DNA of 64,000 nt from Occallatibacter riparius. Lineage in GTDB: Bacteria; Acidobacteriota; Terriglobia; Terriglobales; Acidobacteriaceae. The stretch covers positions 2,170,001 through 2,234,000 of the forward strand of contig NZ_CP093313.1 of assembly GCF_025264625.1 (NCBI RefSeq), read 5' to 3'. The notes under the pieces were generated by a model, which did not search any database, was not told the DNA's origin, and saw only the letters and a program-made list of their open reading frames with translations. This document shows, piece by piece, positions 26,559-35,345 of this stretch (positions are counted from its first letter, which is position 1; each line of letters opens with the position of its first letter). The position numbers were made by a program, and so were the translations under genes.

Positions 26559-26590
26559 AGGGAGTCGTCCGCGTTTGCGGACGACTCCCT
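26559..26590 (+). terminator. perfect 14-bp hairpin after the YceI gene
   Basis: AGGGAGTCGTCCGC (26559-26572), loop GTTT, GCGGACGACTCCCT (26577-26590). A T-tract is lacking. The following stretch to 27065 (~475 bp) contains no convincing gene. Its part 26785-26960 is strikingly AT-rich and probably regulatory. Confidence 0.6.
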
Positions 26591-27065
26591 GGAGCTTGGG
26601 CCTACCAAATCTCCCGGCCCGGAGGGTCGGTCCAGACAGTGCGTGACCACGTTCAATGTTTCGATCGCGCCAGCCGAGGATGTGTGATCCCTGGCACAGC
26701 GCTCTGAGTCCCCCTGGCCTCACAATCAACGCTGTGGTAGTGTGCAAGGTCGGCCCCGGAGCCGTGGGCGCTCACCAGGCCCACGAAGAATGTTAACCAG
26801 AAAAATAACAGATAAATTTGATTTACCGGACTGAACGAGTCCGATTATAGAATCAAAGTCTTCTTTATCAATAAGATACAAAGATGCAAATTCCGAAGTT
26901 TTCGCCCCTATCACGAATAAATGGCGTATATAAGGCGAAACTAATCCTTGTTATCTGAAGCGCTATAGATACTTTTTGGTAAACATTCGACTTAGCCCGG
27001 ATCGAATGGGAAGCATGGCCGTCGCGCAATGGAATCGATCCGCGTTCCGTAGACTGGAACTACGC

Positions 27066-28331
27066 ATGACCTCCCCAAACCGCGCTGAAACCATCCTGAT
27101 CCACTTCTCCGGCCACGACGCCCCCGGCCAGACCGCCGCGCTTACTGGCATCCTCGCCGAGCACGACATCCGGATCCTCGACATCGGCCAGGCCGTAGTC
27201 CACGAGTCGCTCACCCTCGGCATCCTGGTCGAAGCCCACGGCGAGCCCTTCGCCTCCGTAAAGACTGCGCTCACCGCCCGCGCCCACGAGCTCGGGCTGC
27301 AGGCAAGGTTTCGCGTCATTCCCGCCACGGCCATGGAGCACTGGAAGCAGGGTCTCGAGCGCCATCACTTCATCATCACCATCCTCGGCCGCTCCATCAC
27401 CGCGCGCGAGCTGGCCCGCGTCAGCGGCATCATCGCCCGCCACGGAATGACCATCGTCCGCATCGACCGCCTCAGCGGCAAGCTGGCCCCAACCGATCTG
27501 GCCGGCGACGCCTGCGTGGAGTTTGCCGTCAGCGGCGATTCAGCCAACGAAGTCGCCATGCGGTCTGAGTTTCTCCAGGCCGCGCAGGAGCTCTCCATCG
27601 ACCTCGCCTTCCAGCGCGAGAGCATCTTCCGCCGCAATCGCCGTCTCTTCGCCTTCGACATGGATTCAACCCTCATCCAGGGTGAAGTCATCGACGAACT
27701 CGCGCGCCTCGCCGGCGTAGGTGAGCAGGTCTCCAAAATCACCGAAGCCGCCATGCGCGGCGAGCTCAACTTCGACGAGAGCTTCACCCGCCGCGTCGGC
27801 CTGCTGAAAGGCCTCCCGGCGCAACAGGCGCATTCCCTCCTCAACACGATTCCCATGGCCGAAGGCGCCGAGCGCCTCATCCGTACTCTCAAGCTGCTCG
27901 GCTACAAAACCGCCATCCTCTCCGGCGGATTCACCTTCTTCGCCCGCGACCTGCAGCGGCGGCTCGGCATCGACTACGTCCACGCCAACGAGCTCGAAAT
28001 CGAGAACAACTTCGTCACCGGCCGCGTGCTGCCGCCCATCATGAACGGCGCCCGCAAAGCCGAGAAGCTCGCCGAGATCGCTCGTGCCGAAGGCTTCTCT
28101 CTCGAGCAGTGCGTTGCCGTCGGCGACGGCGCCAACGACATCCCCATGCTCAACCTCGCCGGCATGGGCATCGCCTATCGCGCCAAGCCGCTGGTGCGCG
28201 AAAAGGCCGGCCAGGCCATCTCCGCCCTCGGCCTCGACGGCCTGCTCTACCTCATCGGCGTACGCGACTGGGACCTCGAACACCACGAGCCCGTGGTTGC
28301 AGGCATGCTGCCACAGGGTATGCATGTGTAA
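27066..28331 (+). CDS. serB: phosphoserine phosphatase with tandem ACT domains
   Basis: 421 aa from the ATG at 27066 (open upstream to 26976). The N-terminal ~190 residues hold two ACT-like regulatory domains (ILIHFSGHDAPGQTAALTGI and IITILGRSITARELARVSG). The HAD phosphatase core has FAFDMDSTLIQGEVIDELA (DxDST nucleophile), AILSGGFTFFA and VAVGDGANDIPML. It hydrolyses phosphoserine, the last step of serine synthesis, and the ACT domains suggest feedback by serine. Confidence 0.93.
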   Translation: MTSPNRAETILIHFSGHDAPGQTAALTGILAEHDIRILDIGQAVVHESLTLGILVEAHGEPFASVKTALTARAHELGLQARFRVIPATAMEHWKQGLERHHFIITILGRSITARELARVSGIIARHGMTIVRIDRLSGKLAPTDLAGDACVEFAVSGDSANEVAMRSEFLQAAQELSIDLAFQRESIFRRNRRLFAFDMDSTLIQGEVIDELARLAGVGEQVSKITEAAMRGELNFDESFTRRVGLLKGLPAQQAHSLLNTIPMAEGAERLIRTLKLLGYKTAILSGGFTFFARDLQRRLGIDYVHANELEIENNFVTGRVLPPIMNGARKAEKLAEIARAEGFSLEQCVAVGDGANDIPMLNLAGMGIAYRAKPLVREKAGQAISALGLDGLLYLIGVRDWDLEHHEPVVAGMLPQGMHV

Positions 28332-28624
28332 GTCGTCGGGCAGTATCCCCGCTTCGTGTTATTCCCCGCGGGCATTGATCGACGCTACATTGGCCGCAGA
28401 ATCCAGACCCATCACTACCCGGCTCCGAACGTCGAGCCCAACTGGTCGCTGGAGCGGAATGACATTGAGTTGACATCTCCGCGACACCGAGCGCGACCAG
28501 AGTGCGCTAGTTTGGGTTCCTCGGCCGGAGCGTCAACATTGATTCGAAAGCATCCTCGCCAATGGGCAGTGGCAGAAGGCGCCTGCATCGCATTGCAGAT
28601 ACCCGTGCACAAAGCGGGGTGCCG

Positions 28625-30268
28625 ATGAAGACGCATCTCGGCACACGCGCGTTCCTGCTCTGCTTCCTGCCGTTCGCATTGCTGCTCATGGGCAGCTTCT
28701 GGATTGTCCAGCGGTTCGTAGCTTCCACCGTGCGAGCGAGCGTGCGCGCCGAACTGCGCTCGCAACAGGAAGCCATCGCCGCAGCCCACACCAAGGCCGC
28801 GCTCGAGAACAGCCGCTTCCTCAAAATTGCGGGTGAGAATACCGCGCTCAAGGCCGGCATGATCCTGCTGCGGACCTATCCGAACAACGGGAGCGCGCAG
28901 CGCACCGTGGAAGATCAGCTTCGCGAAATGGGCGAGCGCATGGGATTCGACTTCATGCTTGTCTCCGGTCCTGACGGAGCCGCGATGGCTGGCGTACTGC
29001 GGCAGGCCGGACACCTCGCGCCGCTGCGCTTGCCTGACCTGCAGGTCAATGACTCCGGACTTCTATCGGTGGAGGGACGTCTCCTCCGGATCGGCTCGGT
29101 GTCGATCGATGAGAACGACGAGAATATCGGGCGGCTCACCGTCGGAGAAGCATTCCAGCTCAATGACCTGACCGCGCCCGCGGTGCTCGTGCGACGCGGT
29201 AAGGTCCTTGCCTCCAATATTCCGCAGCCGGCTCGGGCCGATATGGAAGCCGCGCTTGCACCCTGCTCGATGCGATCGGAATGCGAGGTTCGCATTGCAG
29301 GCGACAATTGGATATCGTTGCCGATGGAGAGCTACGGCGACGGCTTCACGCTGATGAGCCTGGCGAATGCGGATGCTGCGAGTGAACCCATCGAAGCACG
29401 GCTGCGCCGGGTCTTTTCCCTGTTCGCGGTCGCCTGTCTCCTCGTGGGCCTGCTGTGCAGTGTTGGCTCGTCGCGATCAATCGTGAAACCGATCGGAGCG
29501 GTTGTGGGTCACCTTCATAGAGCCGCCAGCACAGGCGCCCTGACGGAAGTGAAGAGCCAGCCATCCTCTGTTATTGAGATCGATGAACTCACGGAAATCT
29601 ATAACCGCGCCGCCATCTCTGTCCGCGATTCCGGGCAGAAACTGGAGTCAGCCTACCTGGAGTTTGTGGGGTCGCTCGCCAGTGCGCTCGATGCACGCGA
29701 TCCCTATACGGCCGGGCACAGCCGGCGGGTCAGCAACCTCTCATGCGCAGCCGCAGCAAAACTCGGCCTTTCAGAGGAAATTATCGAGCGCATTCGCATC
29801 GGCGCGTTGCTGCATGACATTGGAAAAATCGGCATCGCCGACACCGTGCTGCAAAAGCCGGGCCGTCTGACAGCCGAGGAGTTCGCCCTGGTCAAGCAGC
29901 ATCCGGTGATCGGACGCAGGATTCTGGAGGGAGTGCAGGGCTTTGCTCCCTTTCTGGCGGCGGTGGAGTTCCATCACGAGAATTGGGATGGCAGCGGCTA
30001 TCCCCTGGGCCTGCGCGGCGAAGAAACACCGCTCGACGCACGCATTATCCACGTTGCGGACGCCTATGACGCGATGACCACGGATCGCTCTTACCGCAGC
30101 GGCATGAGCCACGAGAGTGCGATTGCGGAATTGGTGAAGAACGCCGGTGTGCAATTCGACCCAGCGATAGTGGCGGTCTTTGTCCTGCAGCACTGGGACT
30201 TGAATCGGCCGGCGAGCGCGCTTCCTTCCGCTCCTTCGGCCGGGCAGGAATTGGAGGCCGTCATCTAA
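28625..30268 (+). CDS. membrane HD-GYP domain protein (putative cyclic-di-GMP phosphodiesterase)
   Basis: 547 aa from the ATG at 28625. A first membrane helix (AFLLCFLPFALLLMGSFWIV) is followed by a ~240-residue extracytoplasmic sensor region, a second helix (FSLFAVACLLVGLLCSVG), a HAMP-like linker and an HD-GYP domain with YTAGHSRRVS, LLHDIGKIG, HHENWDGSGYP and HVADAYDAMTTDRSYR. All metal-ligand and GYP residues are present, so it should degrade c-di-GMP in response to an external signal. The 293 bp upstream show no gene. Confidence 0.88.
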   Translation: MKTHLGTRAFLLCFLPFALLLMGSFWIVQRFVASTVRASVRAELRSQQEAIAAAHTKAALENSRFLKIAGENTALKAGMILLRTYPNNGSAQRTVEDQLREMGERMGFDFMLVSGPDGAAMAGVLRQAGHLAPLRLPDLQVNDSGLLSVEGRLLRIGSVSIDENDENIGRLTVGEAFQLNDLTAPAVLVRRGKVLASNIPQPARADMEAALAPCSMRSECEVRIAGDNWISLPMESYGDGFTLMSLANADAASEPIEARLRRVFSLFAVACLLVGLLCSVGSSRSIVKPIGAVVGHLHRAASTGALTEVKSQPSSVIEIDELTEIYNRAAISVRDSGQKLESAYLEFVGSLASALDARDPYTAGHSRRVSNLSCAAAAKLGLSEEIIERIRIGALLHDIGKIGIADTVLQKPGRLTAEEFALVKQHPVIGRRILEGVQGFAPFLAAVEFHHENWDGSGYPLGLRGEETPLDARIIHVADAYDAMTTDRSYRSGMSHESAIAELVKNAGVQFDPAIVAVFVLQHWDLNRPASALPSAPSAGQELEAVI

Positions 30269-30342
30269 TGAGGTGCGCGGCCTGAGTCGTACTCGCGGCC
30301 TGCAGGTCACCTGTTACCGTCACCGCAGGCCACCCGTGTGTA

Positions 30343-31770
30343 ATGCTGGCATTACGGTTCAAGAAAGTTAGGCCGGCTTACTTCACTGCGGGAGCACTGC
30401 GGTTGCTGGAGTTCTTTTCAAGAAAGCGCGGAGGCGGCATACGCAAGCTGCGCATGATTCCGCTGCTCGCGGCCACCTACTTCATGGTGTCGGGCGGCCC
30501 CTACGGGCTTGAAGACGTGGTCGGCTTCGGCGGGTACAAGTTCGCGCTGCTCGTGCTCTTCTTCCTCCCCTTTTTCTGGAGCTTCCCAACCGCGCTCATG
30601 CTGGGCGAACTCGCCGCTGCAATCCCCGACGAAGGCGGATTCTATGCCTGGGTGCGCCGCGCCCTCGGCCCCTTCTGGGGATTCCAGGAGGCATGGCTGT
30701 CCCTTGCTGCCTCAGTCTTCGACATGGCCGTGTATCCCACCACGTTCGTCCTCTACCTGCAGCACATTGCGCCCGCCCTGACTGAAGGACACCGCGCGCT
30801 TGTGGTGCAACTCGTCGTCGTGGCAGCCGCGCTCGGGTGGAATCTGCGTGGCGCCAGCGCCGTCGGCGAGGGCTCCGTCAGGATGTGGTTTGTGGCGCTG
30901 TCGCCTTACTTTGTGCTGATCGGGTGGGCGGTCTGGCTGGGCATGAAAGGCGCAAACGGCCCATACGGCGGCCACGCTTCCATGGGCCCGCCGGCAACGC
31001 GCGATTTCGCCACAGCGTTCCTGGTCGCTATGTGGAACTACATGGGCTGGGACAACGCCACCACCGTTGCGCATGAAGTCGACAATCCGCAGCGCGATTA
31101 TCCGCGCGTCATGCTCACCGCTGCCGTGATGGTGATGCTCACTTACATCATTCCCATCTCCGCCGTGGCGTGGGCAGGACTTCCTGCCGGCATCTTCCGC
31201 ACTGGCGCATGGGTGGACGCCGGGCGCATCGTCGGCGGAGCGGTGCTGGCCGGAGCCATTGTAGTGGCCGGAAGCATCGATAACTTCGGCACCTTCAGCA
31301 ATCTCACGCTTTCCTATACACGGCTGCCGCATGCTCTCGCTGTCGACGGATTTCTGCCGGCCGTATTCACCAAACGGCTGAAGAACGGCGCGCCCTGGGT
31401 GGCGATCCTGGCTTGCGGAACGCTCTGGGCGTTGGCCTTGGGGCTGACCTTTGAGCGCCTCATCACCATTGACCTGCTGCTGTGGGGTATGTCGATTGTG
31501 CTGGAATTCCTGGCTTTGGTGGTGCTCCGCCGGAAGGAGCCGGCGCTTGTCCGGCCATTCCGAATTCCCGGGCCGGACTGGGTGCCCGCGCTGCTGGGGC
31601 TATTCCCCACTGTGCTGATCCTGGTGGCGCTCTACTTGGCCCGGAACGAGCAGGCTGCGGGCATGTCGGCGCTGGCATTCGCCGTGCTGATTGCAGCAGG
31701 CGGCGTGCCGGTGTACGGGCTTGCATTGCTGGTCAGGAGTCGGCGGGCGAAGACGGAAGTGGCAGCCTAA
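30343..31770 (+). CDS. APC-superfamily amino acid permease
   Basis: 475 aa with ~12 membrane helices. ATYFMVSGGPYGLEDVVGFGGY is the first-helix motif of APC transporters, and GGFYAWVRRALGPFWGF is the helix 2-3 loop signature. The start is uncertain: the ATG at 30343 lacks a Shine-Dalgarno and the first 37 residues are basic. The next ATG (30454) would cut close to helix 1. It takes up amino acids or polyamines, substrate unknown. Confidence 0.88.
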   Translation: MLALRFKKVRPAYFTAGALRLLEFFSRKRGGGIRKLRMIPLLAATYFMVSGGPYGLEDVVGFGGYKFALLVLFFLPFFWSFPTALMLGELAAAIPDEGGFYAWVRRALGPFWGFQEAWLSLAASVFDMAVYPTTFVLYLQHIAPALTEGHRALVVQLVVVAAALGWNLRGASAVGEGSVRMWFVALSPYFVLIGWAVWLGMKGANGPYGGHASMGPPATRDFATAFLVAMWNYMGWDNATTVAHEVDNPQRDYPRVMLTAAVMVMLTYIIPISAVAWAGLPAGIFRTGAWVDAGRIVGGAVLAGAIVVAGSIDNFGTFSNLTLSYTRLPHALAVDGFLPAVFTKRLKNGAPWVAILACGTLWALALGLTFERLITIDLLLWGMSIVLEFLALVVLRRKEPALVRPFRIPGPDWVPALLGLFPTVLILVALYLARNEQAAGMSALAFAVLIAAGGVPVYGLALLVRSRRAKTEVAA

Positions 31771-31794
31771 GGCTGCAATACAATCCAACTTCGC

Positions 31795-31980
31795 TCAGTC
31801 GAGGCCGCGAGGTGTCCGTATCGTAAGCCCGGCAAGGTAGCCGAGGATTATCCGCATCCGCCGCAGCAAGCGTCGCGCCAGCCCAGGCTGCCGCATCTGG
31901 CGCTGGAACTCAGCGAGGCAGTACTCATGGACGTCCGTGCCCGGACCGGTCCATTCATCGCAAAGCGGACAACGTGGCAT
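31795..31980 (-). CDS. small Cys-containing protein, possibly zinc-binding
   Basis: 61 aa: PRCPLCDEWTGPGTDVHEYC gives CxxC plus a His/Cys pair, followed by a basic helix (RQPGLARRLLRRMRIILGYL). Weak Shine-Dalgarno (GGG). It sits alone between convergent neighbours. It could be a real small regulator or a chance frame. Confidence 0.4.
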   Translation of the reverse strand: MPRCPLCDEWTGPGTDVHEYCLAEFQRQMRQPGLARRLLRRMRIILGYLAGLTIRTPRGLD

Positions 31981-32199
31981 AGTGAACCCTTCGCCGTACG
32001 CTTGGGGAGCGCCGACTGAAACGATCAGGATAAGGGCCCGTTCTCAATAGAACAATGGATCAAAGGGCAAAGGATCAGAGGGTGTTAGGGCAAACGTTAT
32101 CAGATTCTCTTCATTTATGACAACGAAGTTATCCTGCCTAGGCCTTCTCTTCGCCTGCTACTTTTCAGGGATTGTCCGTTGGATTGCATCTGCCCGCAG

Positions 32200-32472
32200 T
32201 CACTCGCCGGTGGTCGGATCGATCACGGTGCGGACCTGGGCGATGGAGTTGGCAGGGAATCCGCCCTGGCGCGCGTGCTCGCGGATCATCTCTTCATTAG
32301 GCGCGATATAGACGCAGTAGATCTTGTTGTCGGTGACATAGGAGTGCTGCCACTGGATTTGCGGCCCCAAATTGCGGAGCACTCCGCAGGAGGTTTGGGA
32401 GACAGCTTTAAGCTGCTCGGGGGTGAGTGCGCCGGCGTTGGGGATTTCGCGCTCGATAATGAACTTTGGCAT
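32200..32472 (-). CDS. DUF4242 family protein (nickel-binding-like ferredoxin fold)
   Basis: 90 aa from the ATG at 32472, with a perfect GGAGG 5-9 nt upstream. PKFIIEREIPNAGALTPEQL and SYVTDNKIYCVYIAPNEEMIREHAR are typical of DUF4242, one member of which binds nickel. Function otherwise unknown. The 219 bp between this gene and 31981 hold no gene. Confidence 0.85.
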   Translation of the reverse strand: MPKFIIEREIPNAGALTPEQLKAVSQTSCGVLRNLGPQIQWQHSYVTDNKIYCVYIAPNEEMIREHARQGGFPANSIAQVRTVIDPTTGE

Positions 32473-32579
32473 GCGGCCTCCTGGGGACACGCTATGGATA
32501 GCGCCTGGGAGTGGTGGTGCGCAAGGCTTTTGTGACAGGCGGCCGGCCCGCAGCAAGGGACTGGAAGCGGTTAGGTTTT

Positions 32580-32620
32580 GTGGTGCCGCGGGTCTCCAAA
32601 CTGGAGACCGCGCGGCACCA
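32580..32620. repeat. REP-like hairpin, GGTCTCC type
   Basis: GGTGCCGCGGGTCTCC pairs with GGAGACCGCGCGGCACC around a short AAACT loop (one extra base). The inner GGTCTCCAAA core recurs in the hairpin at 44416-44454. It also lies where transcription of the gene at 32627 would end. Confidence 0.6.
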
Positions 32621-32626
32621 CGTGGA

Positions 32627-33160
32627 TCAGTTTCCCAGCGCATGCGCGACCCGCCAGCGCGGGCGGGGCATTTCGGTGGTGAGGCGTGTCAGTTCCGAAA
32701 GCACCGACAACAGGGTGTTGCGGTCCACCGGCGGTTTCAGACGCCGGTCATAGAACGGGTCCGTCAACGTGATCTCACCGGAGCGGATGAGCAGGATCCC
32801 GGCTGATGGCCAGCGGCGTCGAACCAGCCGCGCAGCCTCCTCCAACTCGAAGCAGCTGAGGCTGTTCTGGAAGATGACGGCGTCGTAGGTGTGTCCCCGC
32901 GAGAGTCCCCACAGCTCAAGGTAGTCATTGGCGTGGGAGAAGCAGAAACCGGCCGACTCGTCGAGCGGCAGCCGGATCAGAACGTCCTCGTCCATGCGGC
33001 CGACCGAGAGCACGCGGGCGGGGCTGGCGATGGCTGTCGCACGTGGGAATGCAGTAGGAACAAAGGGATCGCCTTGGGTAGCGGGATCGAGAACCGGATC
33101 GGCAACCGAGGCTCCGAATCCACGGGAATGCGGTCTCTTGAAAGGGATGATGGCACGCAT
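32627..33160 (-). CDS. receiver-like domain protein lacking the phosphoacceptor
   Basis: 177 aa, not closely recognised. Residues ~48-145 have the alternating pattern of a response-regulator fold: ASPARVLSVGRMDED, YDAVIFQNSLSCFELEEAARLVRRRWP, SAGILLIRSGE. Where a receiver has its Asp (VLLDxxMP) it has IFQNSLS, so phosphorylation is unlikely. No output domain. Possibly a pseudo-receiver adaptor. Confidence 0.55.
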   Translation of the reverse strand: MRAIIPFKRPHSRGFGASVADPVLDPATQGDPFVPTAFPRATAIASPARVLSVGRMDEDVLIRLPLDESAGFCFSHANDYLELWGLSRGHTYDAVIFQNSLSCFELEEAARLVRRRWPSAGILLIRSGEITLTDPFYDRRLKPPVDRNTLLSVLSELTRLTTEMPRPRWRVAHALGN

Positions 33161-33230
33161 GAGATTTTTCCTCCGTTTAGGTGGCTGACGCAGTAACCGC
33201 TTCGCTCCCCGGGAAGGGAGCGCGATTGGG

Positions 33231-33599
33231 CTAAGCCAGCGCTACAGGAGGAGCGCGGAGACGAATCTGCGCGAGGTGCGGAGAAAGGGTGACGGGCCGG
33301 CGTTCTTCGGCGGGGCGGAAGCTCGCCGTGGCCAGCCGGAGTTCGGTGGGTTGGACTGCGATGCGCGTCGGGGTGTTCGGCTGGCGGCGTGACGGCACGG
33401 GCACGATCGCCGCGACGGCCCGCATTGCGTCCTGGTGCTTATCCCAGAGCTTGGTGATGGTGCTGCGAGCGTGCGCGCCGGGATGAGGATTGACGGCGTG
33501 GAGCCTCGCGCCGAACGTCCACAGGAGGACGGCAACAGCCAGCGCCGAACAAGCCGCTGTCCACTGGTCCCGCGCGACGGAATGTCCGTGACGCTTCAT
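33231..33599 (-). CDS. small hypothetical membrane-anchored protein
   Basis: 122 aa from the ATG at 33599. A membrane helix (ACSALAVAVLLWTFGARL) precedes a basic, Pro/Arg-rich tail without recognisable domain. Moderate confidence that it is expressed: codon use fits the genome, but no Shine-Dalgarno is seen. Confidence 0.45.
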   Translation of the reverse strand: MKRHGHSVARDQWTAACSALAVAVLLWTFGARLHAVNPHPGAHARSTITKLWDKHQDAMRAVAAIVPVPSRRQPNTPTRIAVQPTELRLATASFRPAEERRPVTLSPHLAQIRLRAPPVALA

Positions 33600-33986
33600 G
33601 GATAAAACCATCCGTGATGGTTGGACGGCGGACGGGCGGGAAGGTCATGAGGGCGAGTGTGCCGCATTGCAGGTGCGCTTCACTGTTTACCGGATAGTTA
33701 TATTGTGAATGCGGCTTCGTGAGAATTGAGCTTTTTGCATATGGAATTTTGTAACAGGTTAACTGATTTGTTTCTATAAACTTACCGTAAAAATTGGCCG
33801 AAAAAGCGAAGATATGGAGAAGTAAAAACAGGGGGAGGGGTAGCTAATTTTCTAGTTAACACCCGCTGATTGTTGTTCATGGAAAGAGGCCGGAAGACAC
33901 TATCGCCGTCTGGAAATACAGTAGCGCGTTGAAGGAAGCGGGTCTGTGATGGTGATCACGGGTGGGGATCTTAATTGTGGATGCGT
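33600..33986. other. AT-rich intergenic stretch without a gene
   Basis: About 33680-33860 is markedly AT-rich for this genome (runs such as TTTCTATAAACTTACC), probably promoter DNA for the gene at 33599. No frame with coding character seen. The repeat array begins at 33987. Confidence 0.5.
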
Positions 33987-34203
33987 CAGGAACAACCGCA
34001 GATCCTTCGCTCCGCTCTGGATGACACCTTTTTGGTGGGGGGAAGATCAGAGGCGAGGCGGAGTGCGGTGGCGCGGGTGCGGGAACTGCGAGCGGTGGTG
34101 GTTCCCATCCTTGAGTCAAAAAGCCGATCTTGCCGACGCGGTGTCATCCCGAGGCGGAGCCGAGGGATCTGCGGTTGCGTCTTGCGATGCCGGTCACAGA
34201 AGG
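33987..34203 (+). repeat. full copy 1 of a ~215-bp MITE-like repeat
   Basis: The left end AGGAACAACCGCAGATCC..GGATGACA is mirrored at the right end by TGTCATCCC..GGGATCTGCGGTT (34142-34177), so the unit has imperfect terminal inverted repeats of ~38 bp around a G-rich centre (GGTGGGG, GCGGTGGTGG). After the right end comes GATGCCGGTCACAGAA, then the GIY-YIG gene. Confidence 0.7.
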
Positions 34204-34232
34204 GACAGTTGCGGCGTTGGTAGCCTGCTCGC

Positions 34233-34571
34233 ATGCATGAGGGCAGCTACTTCACCTACATCATGGCGAGCCGGAGTCATACGCTCTACGTTGGCGTGAC
34301 GGGAAACCTGCTGAAGAGGGTCTTCCAGCACAAGTGGAGAGAGTGTGGCGGCTTTACTGAGCGGTATAGCTGCGATCGGCTGGTGTGGTTCGAGGGCCAG
34401 CAGGACGTGCGGCGGGCGATTGCTCGGGAGAAGGAACTGAAAGGCTGGAGCCGGGCGAAGAAGATCGCGTTGATTGAGAAGACGAATCCGGCGTGGGTGG
34501 ATTTGGCGCGGAACTGGTATGACCTGGAACCGGCTGACGAGCGCAGGTACATGGACCGGCTGGATGTGTAA
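34233..34571 (+). CDS. GIY-YIG nuclease family protein (URI-domain endonuclease)
   Basis: 112 aa. YFTYIMASRSHTLYVGVTGN is the two-strand GIY-YIG signature (YIM..YVG), RVFQHK holds the catalytic Arg, and the metal-binding Glu is in AIAREKELKGW. Length and layout match the stand-alone UvrC/Intron-type nuclease family (COG2827-like). It is embedded in a repeat array: repeat sequence lies immediately before its 5' flank and begins 8 nt after its stop. The last codons plus downstream bases (GGATGTGTAAGTCCCTTTAG) recur at 34699 in front of another repeat copy, so the gene's 3' tip is part of the repeated unit. Confidence 0.85.
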   Translation: MHEGSYFTYIMASRSHTLYVGVTGNLLKRVFQHKWRECGGFTERYSCDRLVWFEGQQDVRRAIAREKELKGWSRAKKIALIEKTNPAWVDLARNWYDLEPADERRYMDRLDV

Positions 34572-34579
34572 GTCCCTTT

Positions 34580-34698
34580 AGGAACAACCGCGATCCTTCC
34601 CCTTCGCTTCGCTCTGGGTCTGGATGACAGGCCTTTTGGTAGGGGAAGGTTGGAGGCGGGCTGGCCTTTCCGACGAGTGGAGGGCGCTGGTTCGTGGG
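34580..34698 (+). repeat. partial copy 2 of the repeat (left part)
   Basis: Begins with AGGAACAACCGC 8 nt after the nuclease stop and contains the TTCGCTTCGCTCTGGGTCTGG core, GGATGACA and the G-rich start of the centre, but lacks the inverted right end. Confidence 0.65.
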
Positions 34699-34715
34699 GA
34701 TGTGTGAGTCCCTTT

Positions 34716-34944
34716 AGGAACAACCGCAGATCCTTCCCCTTCGCTTCGCTCTGGGTCTGGATGACAACTCTTTGGCGGGGGATGGCTGGAGGCTGGGCGC
34801 GGTGGGGCGGCGCGAGGGCGGGAGCTGTGAGCGGTGGTGGTCTCCCACCCCTTGAATCGAAAAGGCGATTTTACCGACGAGGTGTCATCCCGAGGCACAG
34901 CCGAGGGATCTGCGGTTGCCTCTTGCGATGCCGGTCACAGAATG
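34716..34944 (+). repeat. full copy 3 of the repeat
   Basis: Same order as copy 1: left end (34716-34769), G-rich centre, inverted right end GGTGTCATCC..GATCTGCGGTTGC (34881-34919) and the GATGCCGGTCACAGAA tail. Confidence 0.7.
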
Positions 34945-34971
34945 GCTCGTGGTGGTACGGCTGAGTGCGTC

Positions 34972-35128
34972 AGGAACAACCGCAGATCCTTCCCCTTCGC
35001 TTCGCTCTGGGTCTGGATGACAGGCTTTTTGGTGGGGGAAGTTGGGAGGCGGGGCGGTGTAGGGTGGCTGGCCTTTGCGTGAGTGGGTCAGGACGGGCCC
35101 TGGGCGGTGGCATCGCGTGAGTCGCTTC
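34972..35128 (+). repeat. partial copy 4 of the repeat
   Basis: Left end AGGAACAACCGCAGATCC through GGATGACA and the GGTGGGGGAAG centre. No inverted right end. Confidence 0.65.
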
Positions 35129-35345
35129 AGGAACAACCGCAGATCCTTCCCCTTCGCTTCGCTCTGGGTCTGGATGACAACTCTTTGGTTGGGGGAAGTT
35201 TGGAGGCGGAGCGGAGTGGGGTGGCGCGAGGGCGGGATTTCGGTCGTCCCTGCGGGACTTGGCGGGGTTGTGGGCGGTGGACCCGGGGCTGACGCCCCGG
35301 GCTTTTTTCGCGCCTCCCTCCGGGAGGGGGCGGGATGACACACGC
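35129..35345 (+). repeat. copy 5 of the repeat, with a divergent right half
   Basis: Left end as in the other copies. The right half contains a GC-rich hairpin (ACCCGGGGCTGACGCCCCGGG with TTTTTT after it, ~35280-35308) and ends with GGGATGACACAC. A further degenerate centre (GGGAACTGCGGGCGGTGGTGG) runs to ~35420, and nothing gene-like is seen up to 35503. Confidence 0.6.

Noticed and set aside
26726..26914. 62-codon minus-strand frame with GTG start
   Set aside because: Only half of it has protein-like composition. No Shine-Dalgarno and no recognisable similarity. Reported only as part of the AT-rich island.
32052..32095. Possible CAAAGGG/CAAAGGA heptads
   Set aside because: Only two to three units agree and the phase is lost. 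Too weak to list with the other heptad arrays.
33987..35345. Repeat array considered as a CRISPR
   Set aside because: Units are 70-230 bp, unequal and contain internal inverted repeats. There are no regular spacers and no cas genes.
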